From contig NC_046677.1 in the NCBI RefSeq assembly GCF_003369915.1, forward strand, positions 29,158,913 through 29,222,912: a stretch of 64,000 bases of DNA, written 5' to 3'. Under the pieces are notes generated by a model that saw only the letters and a program-made list of their open reading frames with translations, ran no database searches and was not told the DNA's origin. Positions 37,001 to 48,273 of this stretch are shown here, in pieces. The position numbers were made by a program, and so were the translations under genes. The DNA comes from Drosophila miranda (lineage: Eukaryota; Arthropoda; Insecta; Diptera; Drosophilidae). Every line of letters starts with the position of its first letter. Position 1 is the stretch's first letter.

Positions 37001-37562
37001 ATTGGGTGCTGCTGGCTATCGAACGTCGAAACATTTCGCTGTGGAATACAAGAAAATTCAACATTTTATAGGAATATCTAATGAAATGCTGTTGATGATA
37101 ATCTACTCATAAAATGCCTTTGAAAAGGCAGCTATAAAGTCAGGAGAGCCTGGATAGTTTTCAATCAATATTTCATTAATTTCGTACACGACAAATTACA
37201 CATATTTGCACATTCAAAAGACAGACCCACTCTGAAGCATAATTTATTAATCCAGCAATCGCACCGCGAAGGGAAGAACACTTTAGGAATTATAGTAGAT
37301 AAACTTGTTTCGAATAGCTGGCGCATAGACCAAGAAGAGCTGTAAAAATGCCTTACCTTAAGCGTTGGCAGGTGGTGGGCGTGTTGACAGTGAGATTGGT
37401 CCTTGAGTCGCTTAGATGGGCGATCGAATTGCATAATGTGTTGTGGCTGTTGTTAATATTCGTATTCGTATTATTATTTGTATTGTGGCTGGTGTTATAT
37501 TTGCCATTGTTGAGCTTGGTCGTGTGACCAGAGGCTGGCTTTATAGCGGCCGGGGCGGGCAT
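19029..37562 (-). CDS. Traf4: TRAF4 signalling adaptor (alternative first exons)
   Basis: The common exon 20222-19029 encodes 397 residues. They hold a run of TRAF-type Cys/His zinc fingers (exon residues about 13-215), a short linker helix and a MATH (TRAF-C) domain (about 243-395) with LLWKITDWSAKM and FLRVKVDPSKIV. As in fly Traf4, no RING domain is present, so it should act as an adaptor and not as an E3 ligase. TRAF4 proteins link receptors to JNK and NF-kB signalling and act at cell junctions (family knowledge). Two alternative 5' ends, described separately, give 493 residues (first exon 27309-27022) or 488 residues (exons 37562-37357 and 37038-36972). All junctions meet in phase 0 at 20222. 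The very long introns suggest complex regulation. Confidence 0.9.
21497..21532 (+). repeat. GGGGCA tandem repeat (G-quadruplex candidate)
   Basis: Six consecutive G-runs of four or five, separated by CA. On the plus strand this could fold into a G-quadruplex. Because Traf4 is transcribed from the minus strand, its RNA would carry the C-rich side. Confidence 0.7.
24008..24682 (+). CDS. Unexplained 224-codon open frame inside a Traf4 intron
   Basis: The longest ATG-started frame not explained by a known gene. The first 140 residues are Ser/Arg/His-rich. The last 45 are strongly hydrophobic (GLITHIIAVLFVII and LLILFLLIM), as in one or two membrane segments. It resembles no family I know. There is no clear promoter, and the codons follow local low-complexity DNA such as SQSQSHSQ, so chance is a fair explanation. 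I list it because of its length, with low confidence that it is a gene. Confidence 0.12.
   Translation: MMLSSDPIKCIDTSDARCSKSAALANFHAKRASKTADAQFCEFHKEKTRSRFGLYVISAATAVNTRTTNIIQWLSQSQSHSQTAAKKRKHNRANTTNWFHLSPRRGARRLRAADFQTSRQCCSRRISLHLPLPMETSAIEDVCVCASDTLTKSTITLSRCHRHRHVLWISINHQPCPRAGSGLITHIIAVLFVIIEKPMLLILFLLIMVNRSYFPLILLPYLGL
25371..25397 (+). repeat. GGCAGC repeat
   Basis: About four and a half GGCAGC units. It is non-coding in either known gene and lies in a Traf4 intron. Confidence 0.7.
27022..27309 (-). CDS. Traf4: Traf4 proximal first coding exon
   Basis: Starts at the ATG at 27309, in a strong AAAATGG context, and runs 96 codons to a GT donor (GTAAGT) after 27022. It begins MVRSLAQWTKTLSFPSRL and continues with a Pro/Ser-rich, probably disordered stretch (PVPPPTPPRN, then a Ser cluster) and a run of eight asparagines encoded by a GTT/AAC microsatellite at 27051-27073. 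It ends ITELEQI in phase 0 and joins IYPGPDPKHIM of the common exon. It is cytosolic, with no signal peptide. The asparagine run is likely length-variable between individuals or species. Confidence 0.85.
27310..36971. other. Traf4: Upstream region of the proximal Traf4 promoter and long intron of the distal form
   Basis: 9.7 kb with no gene that I can support. It contains GA/CT tracts near 27870, 28920-28975 and 35943-35960 that could bind GAGA factor, the 15-bp repeat at 31651-31710 and AT-rich stretches. Frames of up to 169 codons (28459-28968, minus) are Cys/Trp-rich and look accidental. Confidence 0.5.
31651..31710 (+). repeat. 15-bp tandem repeat, four units
   Basis: Units GCAGCGACTGGTATG at 31651, 31666 and 31681 are identical. 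The fourth (31696-31710) has three changes. It is non-coding in the Traf4 model. Confidence 0.85.
36972..37038 (-). CDS. Traf4: Traf4 distal form, second exon
   Basis: A 67-bp exon between AG (acceptor ending at 37039) and GTAAGC. Joined to AG from the previous exon it encodes SEMFRRSIASSTQSSSRENT then YEE and ends in phase 0, exactly the phase needed to join the common exon at 20222. The Ser-rich segment with basic RR has phosphorylation-site character. I infer the link from phase, strand and matching splice sites. A cDNA would settle it. Confidence 0.65.
37357..37562 (-). CDS. Traf4: Traf4 distal form, first coding exon
   Basis: The frame starts at the ATG at 37562 (MPAPAAIKPASGHTTKLNNG) and runs 68 codons plus two bases to a GTAAGG donor after 37357. 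The middle is Asn/Thr-rich (HNTNNNTNTNINNSHN) and low in complexity. It joins 37038 to keep the frame open. It gives Traf4 an N-terminus that shares only disorder and asparagine richness with the proximal form. The open frame extends upstream of 37562 but has no other ATG, so this start is preferred. Confidence 0.65.
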
Positions 37563-38316
37563 CTTGCAGGGGGCGAGGGAGCGGCCTACCGCTTCGATCT
37601 GGCCAAATATGGCGCACCAGTCATTAACCAACAAAGCCGCGAGACTCTCGGGGGCTCTGGGGACACTCTACCGATGCCGATTGTTAGTGTTATTTAAACT
37701 CGTCATTTATTTTCCTTTTGTTGGAAATCTGCCCACACGGAGAGCGCCACGGCACACGAACGACTTGCCCAATTTGGTGTCTCGCAGCTCGCAAACACAA
37801 TTCGAATACCGAATACCGAATCTTGGTTCACGTCTCGGTATCGTATCTTATTTATGTGCATTAACTAAATGTTGCTAATTTTTTCGGTCCAAGCCTGCTC
37901 TTGCTTCTGCTGCTGAGCCTTTTTTGGCCAGGGAATGGCAGACAGGCCAGCACTCTAACATAAATCAAACAAAATCAAGTAGTCCCCGGAGCACACGACT
38001 AATTAACTCGTTTCCAACTCGTCCCCGCCAAAAAACTGATGGGGAGCGTTACTAGGGAGACCATTTAAGGTGTCGCGACGATCGTTTTCAATTATGACGC
38101 AACACACGCGAAAATTTCAAGATCAGAACTCAGAATCCGTACATTAGCTATACGGATACCGCCGATAGCAATATCTGTGGCGTGGCGTGGCGGCAGGTGT
38201 TGGGCTGCATGCGGCGACTTTGAGTGACTTCTTGCTGCGCCGATTACTAAAACAAAACTGATTTATGCCTGTCACAAGGCGAACAGTGCAGCCAATTGCT
38301 GCCAGAGACAGCGACG

Positions 38317-38342
38317 GAGCCAGAGCCAGAGCCAGAGCCAGA
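38317..38342 (+). repeat. GAGCCA repeat
   Basis: Four GAGCCA units. It is a non-coding simple repeat. Confidence 0.7.
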
Positions 38343-38726
38343 CTCGGTCCCGGTTTCGGTACCCTGTCCCCTCAAAGCCTGAGTCCCCCTACCCAACCGC
38401 TTGCCAACGAAGAGTGGACGACAATTAGTTCTACATGTCGTCACACGTCGTAAGCTGCAGGAAGCCACAAGAAGAGGCAACGAGCAACGCAACCAGCAAC
38501 CAGCAACCAGAAATGGCAACAACTTTCGGCTTGGGGACCCAACCATCGTCTCTTCTGCACTTTCATCTTTTGCTCTGCCCCTTGCCACTTGCCACTCCTC
38601 CCCGGATATGTTTCTGTTTCTGTTTCTGCTGCGGTTGTGTAATGCCACGACAAAAAGCGATCAGATGTCCTTCTACGGATGTGCTCTCTCCCTCTCTCTT
38701 TGGTCTGGCGTCTTAATGATCTGCCA

Positions 38727-38753
38727 TGAACTGAACTGAACTGAACTGAACTG
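38727..38753 (+). repeat. GAACT repeat
   Basis: Five units of GAACT. Another short GAACA/GAACT-type run occurs near 43585-43605. Confidence 0.7.
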
Positions 38754-39612
38754 CAGAAAAAGAGCTGAGAAAAGATGCGTAGAGATCTGGCGGTATTGGG
38801 GTTCAAGATATGCTCAGGACAGCCACATGTCGAGGATGTGCTTGACATTGAGTTGGAGAAAAGGGTCTTACAAAATCTGAACAATTTTTGATTACAGGAT
38901 TATAGTCGTTTGAAGACGCTTAACTTCGTTTCTCATGTATAACTTCGAACCACATTGCAGTATATTTATTGCTTTGAAATATCACAAAACTTATAGATAT
39001 TCGGCAAGTGCCATTCAAAAACCATTTCTCCGTCGACTCCGCCCGACCAATTGCGCATCACTGGAGATCCATGTGTGCGGGGGGTTATTCAACCAGTTGG
39101 GCTCGAGCCTTCTCGGTTTCTCATCCTTGTCATAACATGACCGTATCGTGCTGGTCCGGTACTCAGTGACTGCTGATGATAAACCACATTACTGCCCCTT
39201 AAGTATGCCCATGTATGTTACCTCCCAATACGTGACGAGGGCTTCTGCAGACTCTCTCTCCTCTCCCCACTGCTCACTGCTCACTGCTCACTGCCCACTC
39301 GCCCCATCGAGTGGCACAACTGGCAGCTGGCGGCGTTTTCATGCTGCTGGACATGTAATTTCAGCGGCCCGCACCGACTGGACTGCCATTTACCATTCAT
39401 AGCTACCTTTTTGCTGCTAAATGATCACCATGCCAGCTTGGAGTTGACTAGATCCAACTTAGCTTCAAAGTGGTCACAAAAAGTGGCACTGGAACAGGTT
39501 GCAGTGGCTGCACTGCATTCTGTGGCTGAAGTTGAGGCTAGTGCCGCATTGCTTTGGTTTCTGTTTCTGTGCCAAGCGAGTCCTAAAGGTCATTGCGAAT
39601 AGAAGGCATCTT

Positions 39613-40062
39613 ATGCGAGTACCTGTCGGCTCCATTATGTCCAGTATCCAGTGTCTACACGGCGACGCGACACTTCCGTTTCCACTTTGCGGTTGTCCAG
39701 CCTCAGAATGGGACTGCCTCCGAAAACTGGATGCCCTGAAACACGATCCAGTCCAGGATGACTTACCCAAACGGAAGTCTGAAACATTTCGTGAATTTTT
39801 TCATAAATGCCTTAAGGTACGACTGATCCACTGCTACTCGTATCATAATCATAACAGCTATCCAGCCAGATTCCAAAATATTAAACTTTATACTCGTGTG
39901 CCACTCGATAGAGATTGGAGGAGATTGGAGCTGCTCACTCGCCCGGCAACAATCGCTGGAGATTTCGATTTCGATTTCGGCAGTGGAAACCTGACTACTC
40001 AACTGGGACGAGGTGCGGCCGCTGAGCTGATGTTGGCTATTGCCAAATATAGTTGGGCTTAG
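39613..40062 (+). CDS. Unexplained 149-codon open frame
   Basis: Starts at an ATG (MRVPVGSIMSSIQCLHGDAT), in a frame already open from 39499. Its composition is balanced and not low complexity until DFDFDFGSG near the end. The next frame, at 40141, is in the same phase. There is no family match, signal peptide or membrane segment that I recognise. It may be chance, a de novo gene or a decayed one. Confidence 0.15.
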   Translation: MRVPVGSIMSSIQCLHGDATLPFPLCGCPASEWDCLRKLDALKHDPVQDDLPKRKSETFREFFHKCLKVRLIHCYSYHNHNSYPARFQNIKLYTRVPLDRDWRRLELLTRPATIAGDFDFDFGSGNLTTQLGRGAAAELMLAIAKYSWA

Positions 40063-40140
40063 ATTTCAGGTTATTGTCGGGCCATAACCATAGCTGCCTT
40101 GAAGATTGAAGAGAATCATAAGCTTTAAGAATTTACTTTC

Positions 40141-40638
40141 ATGCCGATTCAGATGACCTGGAAAGATGTTTATTTTCTAGGCAAATTATGTGGATATACT
40201 CGAATTTGCAGAAGAGAGAAATTACCAGAATTCAGCCACCTCAATCTGTTCTTCAAGATTACTAACAATTCAATCGTTTCTAGAAGTTATAATTTGGCTA
40301 AAATTAAAATTAGAATCTGTTGGCTGCATCCATTAGTACGAGTATCTTTCTCCGAACTTTATTCGTCATTTCAAATTAGTAGCTCATTTGGCTGTACATC
40401 TGTCTCTGGTCTTATAGGGACACGCCTGGCTGAATGCAGACTTATTCTTCTTTATCACAAGTACGAGTGTCTTCAGTTTGAGCCAGCCAAGTGCATCCGA
40501 CAGATAGAGATAGATATGGAAATCAGCTCGGCCTGTCCAGGTCCCATTCCAGACTGCGACACGTGTTGTCCGGCACTGGGTTCAACCGAGTTCAGTGCAT
40601 TAATCGATATGTGCATGGACGAGTGTGTGCTTGCATAG
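40141..40638 (+). CDS. Unexplained 165-codon open frame
   Basis: ATG-started frame in the same phase as 39613-40062, separated by only two stops (40060-40062 and 40126-40128). The product is Cys-rich, with a C-terminal CPGPIPDCDTCCPALG and DMCMDECVLA pattern. No known domain is recognised. Together the two frames leave about 1.1 kb nearly open, which is more than I expect locally but not proof of coding. Confidence 0.15.
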   Translation: MPIQMTWKDVYFLGKLCGYTRICRREKLPEFSHLNLFFKITNNSIVSRSYNLAKIKIRICWLHPLVRVSFSELYSSFQISSSFGCTSVSGLIGTRLAECRLILLYHKYECLQFEPAKCIRQIEIDMEISSACPGPIPDCDTCCPALGSTEFSALIDMCMDECVLA

Positions 40639-40772
40639 TTAGAGCAACTAGCAGACTGGACCTAGCCCTATTCCCCAACTAGTTAAATGCAACTTTATTT
40701 TCTTTTTGCGGCCTGTGGCTCCGTCTGCGCACGAACAACGCATTTTTGTGCTTGTCATGCCGGTAATGACTC

Positions 40773-40806
40773 CAACAATAACAACAACAACAACAACAAC
40801 AACAAA
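40773..40806 (+). repeat. AAC trinucleotide repeat
   Basis: About eleven AAC/AAT units. It is a non-coding microsatellite. Confidence 0.8.
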
Positions 40807-43800
40807 AGCAGCAACGAGAAAAACAGAACATGCCACAACTTTGGAGCTGCTCTCTGGAGCCAAAGCCGAGGCCGAGCCCGCCCCAACTGATCCATGAAAC
40901 TCAACCGAGCGCGTCCACAGCTCCATCCCCCGTCACCAACCCCCTGCACCATCCCCCTACACCAGCACCAGCACCAGCAGCAGCCACATTGCCAGCCATT
41001 CCATCCATGGGTTCTACTTGGCCGACCAGTGCGACGTCAGTGCTCGTTCGAGTATTCCTTTGTTGCTGTTATGCTTTTCAAATTCCTTTGTGGCATTAAA
41101 TGTAATGAAAAGAGCTCTGGAAAATGCTCCAAAAGACAGAGGTGGCGATGGAGAGAGAACAGAGCAGGCTCGTCGCGATAATTATAATGGCTGGTTGACA
41201 TGAAAGCAAGAGTGTGGTGTGGTGCGACCAAGTGCGGGCCTCATACCGGGCCTTAATGCTGGAGTTGGAGTTCCAAGTGCCCCTCATGGGGTTGATGTTG
41301 ATCCTCATGGAACACACAGGAAGATTAAGTTTTCCCGTCATGAATGGGGTTGATCCTCTGTCAATCTGTCCGTAAACCATAAAAGCGTGCCCCCATAAAT
41401 GCGAGAATAATTACTAATTAAAAGGCAATTCCACTTAATTATGAAAGTGTAACATCATTTAATTGCTGGCTTGATGTCTATAATTCCATTTGATTTATTA
41501 AAAATTTCTTTAAAATTTGAATGTATTTGCATGCGGGTGAGGCTTGAAAGTTTTTATTTAATTGAAGGAAAGTGTTATTTAAAATATTCATTTACAGCTT
41601 CGAGTTTATATGTATATCCTCCTCTCTCTCTCTCCTGAACATCTACAAGGGTTCCCCTATTCGCAAAAGAACAGCGCCAGGTGCTCAGGTTCAACTTGAT
41701 TTGTTCTCTTCTGCGAATTGGGAACTGGGAACACTGTTCCCAACATTTGCATTCGTAATTGGATTGTCAGGGCGATGCGCCTTTGATTGATTTGCAAAAG
41801 GGTTTGCCTTCGAAATCAGCTTAGAAATTACAACCAGCTCATTGTATTTAATAAGTCTATGGGAATTTAATGGACACCTTACAATGGAGCCCAAATGAGT
41901 TACATAAGTCCCAGCTGTTCCCACGCTGCTCTCAGAATATCACACTCACACTCCACCCAGGTCTATACATAATTGAATTAAACGCACATGAAATCGGCTA
42001 CTGGTATTTTCATGTACAAACAAATATTTTACCTAAGCCTCTGCACCCCTCCCTTCAAAGGAATGGCCTAAGAAAGACAAATCATGTTGGCCAGGCCATG
42101 CCGGACCCTTTAGGGCTAACCAAATGAGGTGTAGTTGTCTTGGCCATGATTCTCCCTCCGATTTAGCTTCTGTTTGTGCTTCTCCTCCCTGTTCAGCTTC
42201 TGTTTGTTTCCTCCTCTGATTTAGCTTCGGACTTCTTATTCCATATGGGTTTCAGTCTCAGTCTCAGTTTGACTTCTTTTGGCTCTGTTTCTGCTGTTTC
42301 ATCGTAATTATCAACTTGAAAAAGCGCTCATTACTCCTCGGTGGGGAAAAACTCTATAGAAGAAACTGAGGAAAAGAAAAGAGAATATTGCCAACTAATC
42401 ATTGTTAGAAAGTGAAGTTGTCGTTGTTGTTTCAGTTTATGTTGGCCAAACGAATTACACGAGTCTACCATCCAAATAAGTGAATGTATACACCAGATTG
42501 AGACCTGGATGGATGAGAATGATGATGGTTTCCTTTCCATTTCGAGCTAAAGACTTTAACTGTGGTCAGTGAGGAGGGGAAAGAATCAAAGACAGATCAA
42601 CAGACCAACCCTCATTTCACACAGTTCTAACCCTTCTCAGGCCCTCTCCACACTCATAAATTGTTAGAATCTGTAAGCCCCTCTCCCAGCCACCCAGACA
42701 CTTGTCTGGCATAAATCAAATCCCATTTAATGGACGAGTACACTTCCCCTAAGCCCAAGTAAACAATTCAATTTGGCAAACCCACAGCAAAACCCTCCCT
42801 CTGTACCAAAAAATCGACTCAAAATTCAGATCACAATTTGATAATCCGCAGAGCCACTTAAAAAATCAATTGAAACCCGCAGAAGCGAGGGCATAAATCA
42901 ATAGAATTTAGGTCTATGGAAATTATTGCCAGCCGCTAGAGCCGCTCCCACGCTCTGCAGGAAGCACAAGGCCAGCAAACGGGTGAGGAAACTCCCTCGA
43001 CACAGGGCACAGGACACAGGACACGGGACACAGGAAGTGTTTGGTCAACTAAAAAAACAGACCCCCAGAGGAAAAGCCGAATGACAATCGGGGCAGGAAT
43101 AGATGGAAGGATACAAATGTGGGAACTTGAATGTCACGTGTGCTTTTAATTGATTTCTGGCAGGCGATTTGCATGGGAAACATTTGATTGCACGGGGGTA
43201 AAGGGATTCCCAGTAAAGGGCCCGGCTCGTCTGGTAATTAACCAAGAAGCGACAGGCGACAACAAATATTGTGTTAATATCCATAAATTGAGGCGAAACC
43301 CGGGCCCAGCCGAACCTTAACCCTTTTGCTGAGTGACGGTTTGACTGTCATTAAATTTGCATAGAATGTTGGCCTCCGAAACGCTGCGAACCAAAACCGC
43401 CCCATTGTCTGCGTCTCCACCTCTATTTTCCCCCCCACATCCATTTTCATCCAAGTCCAACTCCGTTTGCGACATACCTTGAGGGCACTCAGCCAGAACC
43501 AGAACTCTGCCCCGGAGACCATACCCCAATGTATATAAAAATATATTTATTTTTATATAGTTGCACGCGTTAATTTATTCTACAGAACTGAACAGAACAG
43601 AACAGCGACCATGCCACGTCTTTGCCTCTGCCTCTGTCTTTACTTCTTTCTCTTCGAAAACCACATCCGAAAATTATACAATAAAATGTAAAATAAACTC
43701 GTTGTTGGCAGCCATTCGAAATTGTTATTGCCAATGGATATTTATACAAACAGCTGCGAGCCGATCCAACCACAAGAAAGTGCAGCGTCCTCCCGCTGAC

Positions 43801-46800
43801 CCCGACCCCCTCGAAGACCCAATCCCCACTCCCATTCTCAGTCGCAGGCCAAGTCGAACCTTGTCAATCTGCCAGAGAATACGAGTACCAGACAGGGGCG
43901 GGGCACAGGCAATATTCACATCGAAGAAATGACAGTGCCACAGACAGACCGACAGACACTCGTCCAAAACGGAAGCAGTTAAGCTTTGAATAATTTATGA
44001 ACACTCACCAAGCTCAAGAGGTGCAAAAGTTGCATATCAATTTGAAAGAACTCGAAGGAGGCATTCGGGTATATGTAAACTTATATTGAGGGAAGTTCCA
44101 GATTGGAGGAACTTAATTTTAACACTTTTTCTTTGGTTTCGGTTCTCGAATGTGAATTTTATTAAAGGGATTACCCTCGGAGAAGATGAACCTAATCAGC
44201 AAAAAGATATGATAAGTCATTTTGGCTATATGTAGTGAAATCTCTTTGTGACTTGTTCGAACCAAACAGCTTTAGAAATATACTGTTTTTTTTATGTACC
44301 AAACTAAATCGTACTGATTCGATCATTTTCAAAAGATATACTCCTGGAGTAAATTCCCTTTGAAAGTATTGCCACATTTCGCTTGTTAATCTTTAAATAA
44401 CCTATAAATACATATATCTTCTATACATCGTCTAAAGCGTAACTATTTTTTCTAAGTGGCTATTTATCATTTATTTGCAACTCGAAAGAGCCGCTGGCCA
44501 ATGCTATAGTATAATCCCAATTTTAACCAAACTGCCACAGAGCCACAGCTCAGAAGCCACCGAATCAATCACTTCCATCATATTTAGTATGCCAATGACA
44601 GTCTATGCTCCCCGACCGTACAAAGACCCACTTGACTGCTGCTGCGGTTGCTGCTGTCCTGTACGGTGGTCACCCGAATATGGAGTTGGGGACTTTGTGG
44701 TGTGTGGTGTGGTGTGGTGTGGCGTGGCGTGGCCACTTCCTAATTTGGTTCCGCTATTTATTGTCGCATACTCTTTTTTCCTTCGTATTTATTATTTAAT
44801 TTGTTGTAGCTGGTGTGGAATTCCAAGTGCCAAATGCAGGCAGGCAGGCAGCGGCAGCGGTCAATGCTTTGTATGCCAAATGCAAAGGTCCGATGGGGGA
44901 AGTCGAAACCAACGCCCCAACAGAATCGTTTGAAGAGGTGCGGAGCAGGAGGCGGAGACGGAGGCCAAGTAGAGTTCTCTACATTAAAACAGTAAAAGAA
45001 ACTGAAAATGACACTGATTGCCATAACGGATGTATCTACTAGTACGTATAGGATGGCTATTTTGGGGCTGCTGGAATGGTGGTACTTCCTTTTGGGTGTG
45101 GCTGACCTTCATGGCACACAACATTTCGACTACTCCGCTCGTTCGGCTTTCTATTTCTACAGCTAATCTGCATAAATTCCTCTGCCCCCAAAGCGGATTC
45201 AGACACAAACACAGCCACACACAATCAACTACACGAGCAGGAACAACCTGAGAAAATAACCGCCAAGCGAACAGTTTATTTCGAGCTAAGCACTAAATTA
45301 GCTCGCTTAGCTGGGAAACCGCGGGGGGAGCGGGATCGGGAGCTTAGACGAAAACGCCGACGACGAAGATTGCTCGCATACCAGAGAGCCTCCACTTCCG
45401 CCTGGAAAATGCCTTGGGAAAGAGGAACAAATTAAAGAAAGAAAGAATGCGAGCGGCATAGAATTCAGATTTAGCTGCCTTGACGACTACGCATGGCTGT
45501 TTGTTGGAGGTAGAGGACTGTGGGAATGGGTCACAGTCACATCTGAAGTGGGTTACATCTTCCATACATTCGTACTTCTGCTGCTGTTGTTGTGGGTGCT
45601 GTCGATCCGCGCTGATGTTGGTTGATCCTAAGGAATGCCGTGAAAAGCGCACTGGATCTTGTCTTTGTCAGTGCCAGTGCCATTGTCAGGGCAGATGTCG
45701 CCGTTGTTGGTCTCTTTTAGAATAATTGTCAGCCAGTGGCATGTACTTGGAAGCCAGGTCGGGGCCGTGGCATGACAAACTTTGAAAATGCGATTCAGCA
45801 GGAAGATTTTACGTTCAGATATTTGAGTTCCATCAACTAAGCTGTAAGTTGCAAACAAATGACATAAGATAATAGCATCATTCACTCTTTCCTTACTGGC
45901 CCCTATCTTGGCACCTACCACTGTCCACAAATGAATACTTAATACGCAAATGCATTTCGTTTACTTATACGCCCAGGCGGCGCATTGAACTCTGTGGCGC
46001 TTCAAACAAAAGACTTAGGCAACGAACTGTCTCGGAGGCATGCCAAAAACGGGTTTGGCCAAACGACAACCGCAGTTCCATAGAGCAGCCATGGGCAGTG
46101 CTCCCCCTATGCCACACCCACCATTAACAATGATGCTCCCCCGTACCTTGAAGCCCAGACAGACAGCAGGACAGGTTACCAATGTTCGATATGTGTACTG
46201 TGTACTGGGTACTGGATACTGGATGGAGTTGCTTTGCGTTGCTCCTGTTCCCATGGTTCGACATGCACAAACGTGTTCGTTCGCAGATGAGTCATCGTCC
46301 CCGCTCTCTGTCAGGTGGTGCCAGGTACCACAGATTCTGAAACAGGTATGAGAGAACAGTATTTCACAAGATTGTGCATGTCTTGGCTCAGGTTGGCTTG
46401 GCTTTGGCTATTGATTCCCTTTGCTCTTTGGCTGTTTCCTTTTAGCCTCTGCGCTGTGTTTTTGTTGACTTGTAGCATGGGAAAGTATCTGCGGATCTGC
46501 GGATTGATATATCCGCAACCTTCGAGTGCCAAACCCAGCGGCTTGTCAAAAATCCTACACACATCGCGGCTAAAATAATTCACAACATACCTCGATTGCT
46601 CCAGTACCTAGTATCTTGGCCTCTTTGTCACACGTCGCTTGCTCAATGTAAATTAAGAACACAGCCGCACTGACGACCATTTATGGCCCGACTTCAACCT
46701 CAACCCAGGCCGAGAGAACTGGTTTGCAATTAAACAACTAAACAAAAAAATTATTAAGCAAAATGAGTCTGAAATTAATTATTTATGCGCTCAAGATAAG

Positions 46801-47034
46801 CACAAGAGGAGGAGGCAGAACAAAGAACCCCAAGCCCAAACCACAAGCCCCAAGACAGATCCAACACAAGTGGGCGTCTCCAGTGGCTAGGAGGAGAGCT
46901 TCCAAGAACCATAAGCCATAACTCTAGCCAGGGCTAATGCGGTATACTGGTACTGGTACTGGTATATGGATAGGACTGGAAAAACAGTTCACAGTTCAGT
47001 AAGCACGACACTCCACTCCCCCTTTTAGCCGGGG

Positions 47035-47072
47035 CAGTGGCAGTGGCAGTGGCAGTGGCAGTGGTAGCTGCA
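47035..47072 (+). repeat. GGCAGT hexanucleotide repeat
   Basis: Six units of GGCAGT with one change at the end. It lies in non-coding DNA left of the CYB5D1-like gene. Confidence 0.75.
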
Positions 47073-47503
47073 ACGCGTGCCAACTGGGCAGCTGCAGGCG
47101 CTGTACCTACAGACACCACCCCGATCGTCATACACGAGTTCACAGCTCCAGCTCCACCAGCCCGCATAATTTAGAGTCCGTTCAAGAGCCAGAGCAGAAC
47201 CCGGTCCAAGACCCAATTCAAGTCCAAGAGCAGCACCCAGGAGCAATAATGCACGTAAGTATTCAGAGCCAGAGATAGATCCGACCCGACCCTATGGAAC
47301 TCCGCTGCACTTTTAGACTATTACCCTCTTCTGTCGACCATGACATTTGTTGAAATTTGTTTAAAATTTATATAAATGGTTGGACCAACTCCAACTCCAA
47401 CTCCAACTGCAGTCTAGCCTGAAATGAGCTTTACTTGGCTGCAGCACAACGAATTTCCAATAAACTGAACCCAAAACCTGTAAACTTTTGACACCACTCG
47501 AAC

Positions 47504-48273
47504 TCAAGCAATGGTTATATCATCTGTGTAGTAGAGCCAAATGGAGGGGGGCGGTAGCTCCACATCGCAGTCCTCCTCATCTATCAGACCGTTCTCGTCC
47601 AAGGTGCCGTTCAGGTCGAGCTGGCCGCAGGCCGTTCCCTGCGGGAGAGATCATTCAAGAAGGGGTGTCTTTTGAGAACAGAGATCAACTTACTCCATTG
47701 GAGAACTTGCGCCACTCGTAGCTGCCTGCATGGTGATTGTAGTGCTGCTTGTACTTCTGTTGGATGTCGTAGATAGTGTCTTCATCGCACACGGTCATGA
47801 ACACGGTCTGGGCCGTCAGGGCATTGATGATTCGAATAAGGCGTGCACGTCGTGTGAGTCTCCCAATGTGATAGAAGGGATCCTGACTCCACATGGCGCC
47901 ATTGGTCTTGGCAAACTCACTGAGGGCCACCTCCAGGATAGGTGGAAAGAGGACACGCGGTCTGCCAGTCCTAACCGAGATCTCCGTGCGGGGCTCCCCA
48001 TTCTCATGGAAGAAATGTGTTAGATCCTTGCCCGCATGAGCTACCAAGTAATCCATGTTCTGCAGAAGATTCGATAGAAGATGGGGATAGAGGAAAGAAT
48101 TTAGAGATTTTTCTGTTAAGACCTACGGTATTCCAGTGATCCAAGCGATCCCGTATCATGGGCGTCAAATCATAGACGTTATTGTGTATAATGATCCAGC
48201 AGTCGTCCTTCTTGTTATGCAGCACAGTCTCATCCTTCAGATAGTATCGCATTTTATTAATTGGTTGTTCCAT
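47504..48273 (-). CDS. CYB5D1: Cytochrome b5 domain protein, CYB5D1 type (three exons)
   Basis: Exons 48273-48127, 48059-47694 and 47638-47504 are all in phase 0 and give 215 residues, close to vertebrate CYB5D1. A cytochrome b5-like heme domain spans about 8-75: DDCWIIIHNNVYDLTP, then YLVAHAGKDLTHFF with the candidate heme-binding His of AGKDLTHFF. After about residue 130 a ubiquitin-like segment follows, and the tail LDENGLIDEEDCDVELPPP matches the acidic C-terminus of CYB5D1. Vertebrate and algal homologues are ciliary and sense redox state (family knowledge). In flies this suggests sperm tail or sensory cilia, which is inferred. The last exon is short (44 codons) and is easily missed. No close neighbours, so no operon-like context. 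Confidence 0.9.

Larger units (their letters stand above)
37563..47503. other. Gene-poor region between the distal Traf4 exon and the CYB5D1-like gene
   Basis: Includes the distal Traf4 promoter area (37600-37900, moderately GC-rich, no TATA seen), repeats at 38317-38342, 38727-38753, 40773-40806 and 47035-47072, and two adjacent unexplained plus-strand frames (39613-40638). No recognised gene. Confidence 0.5.
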
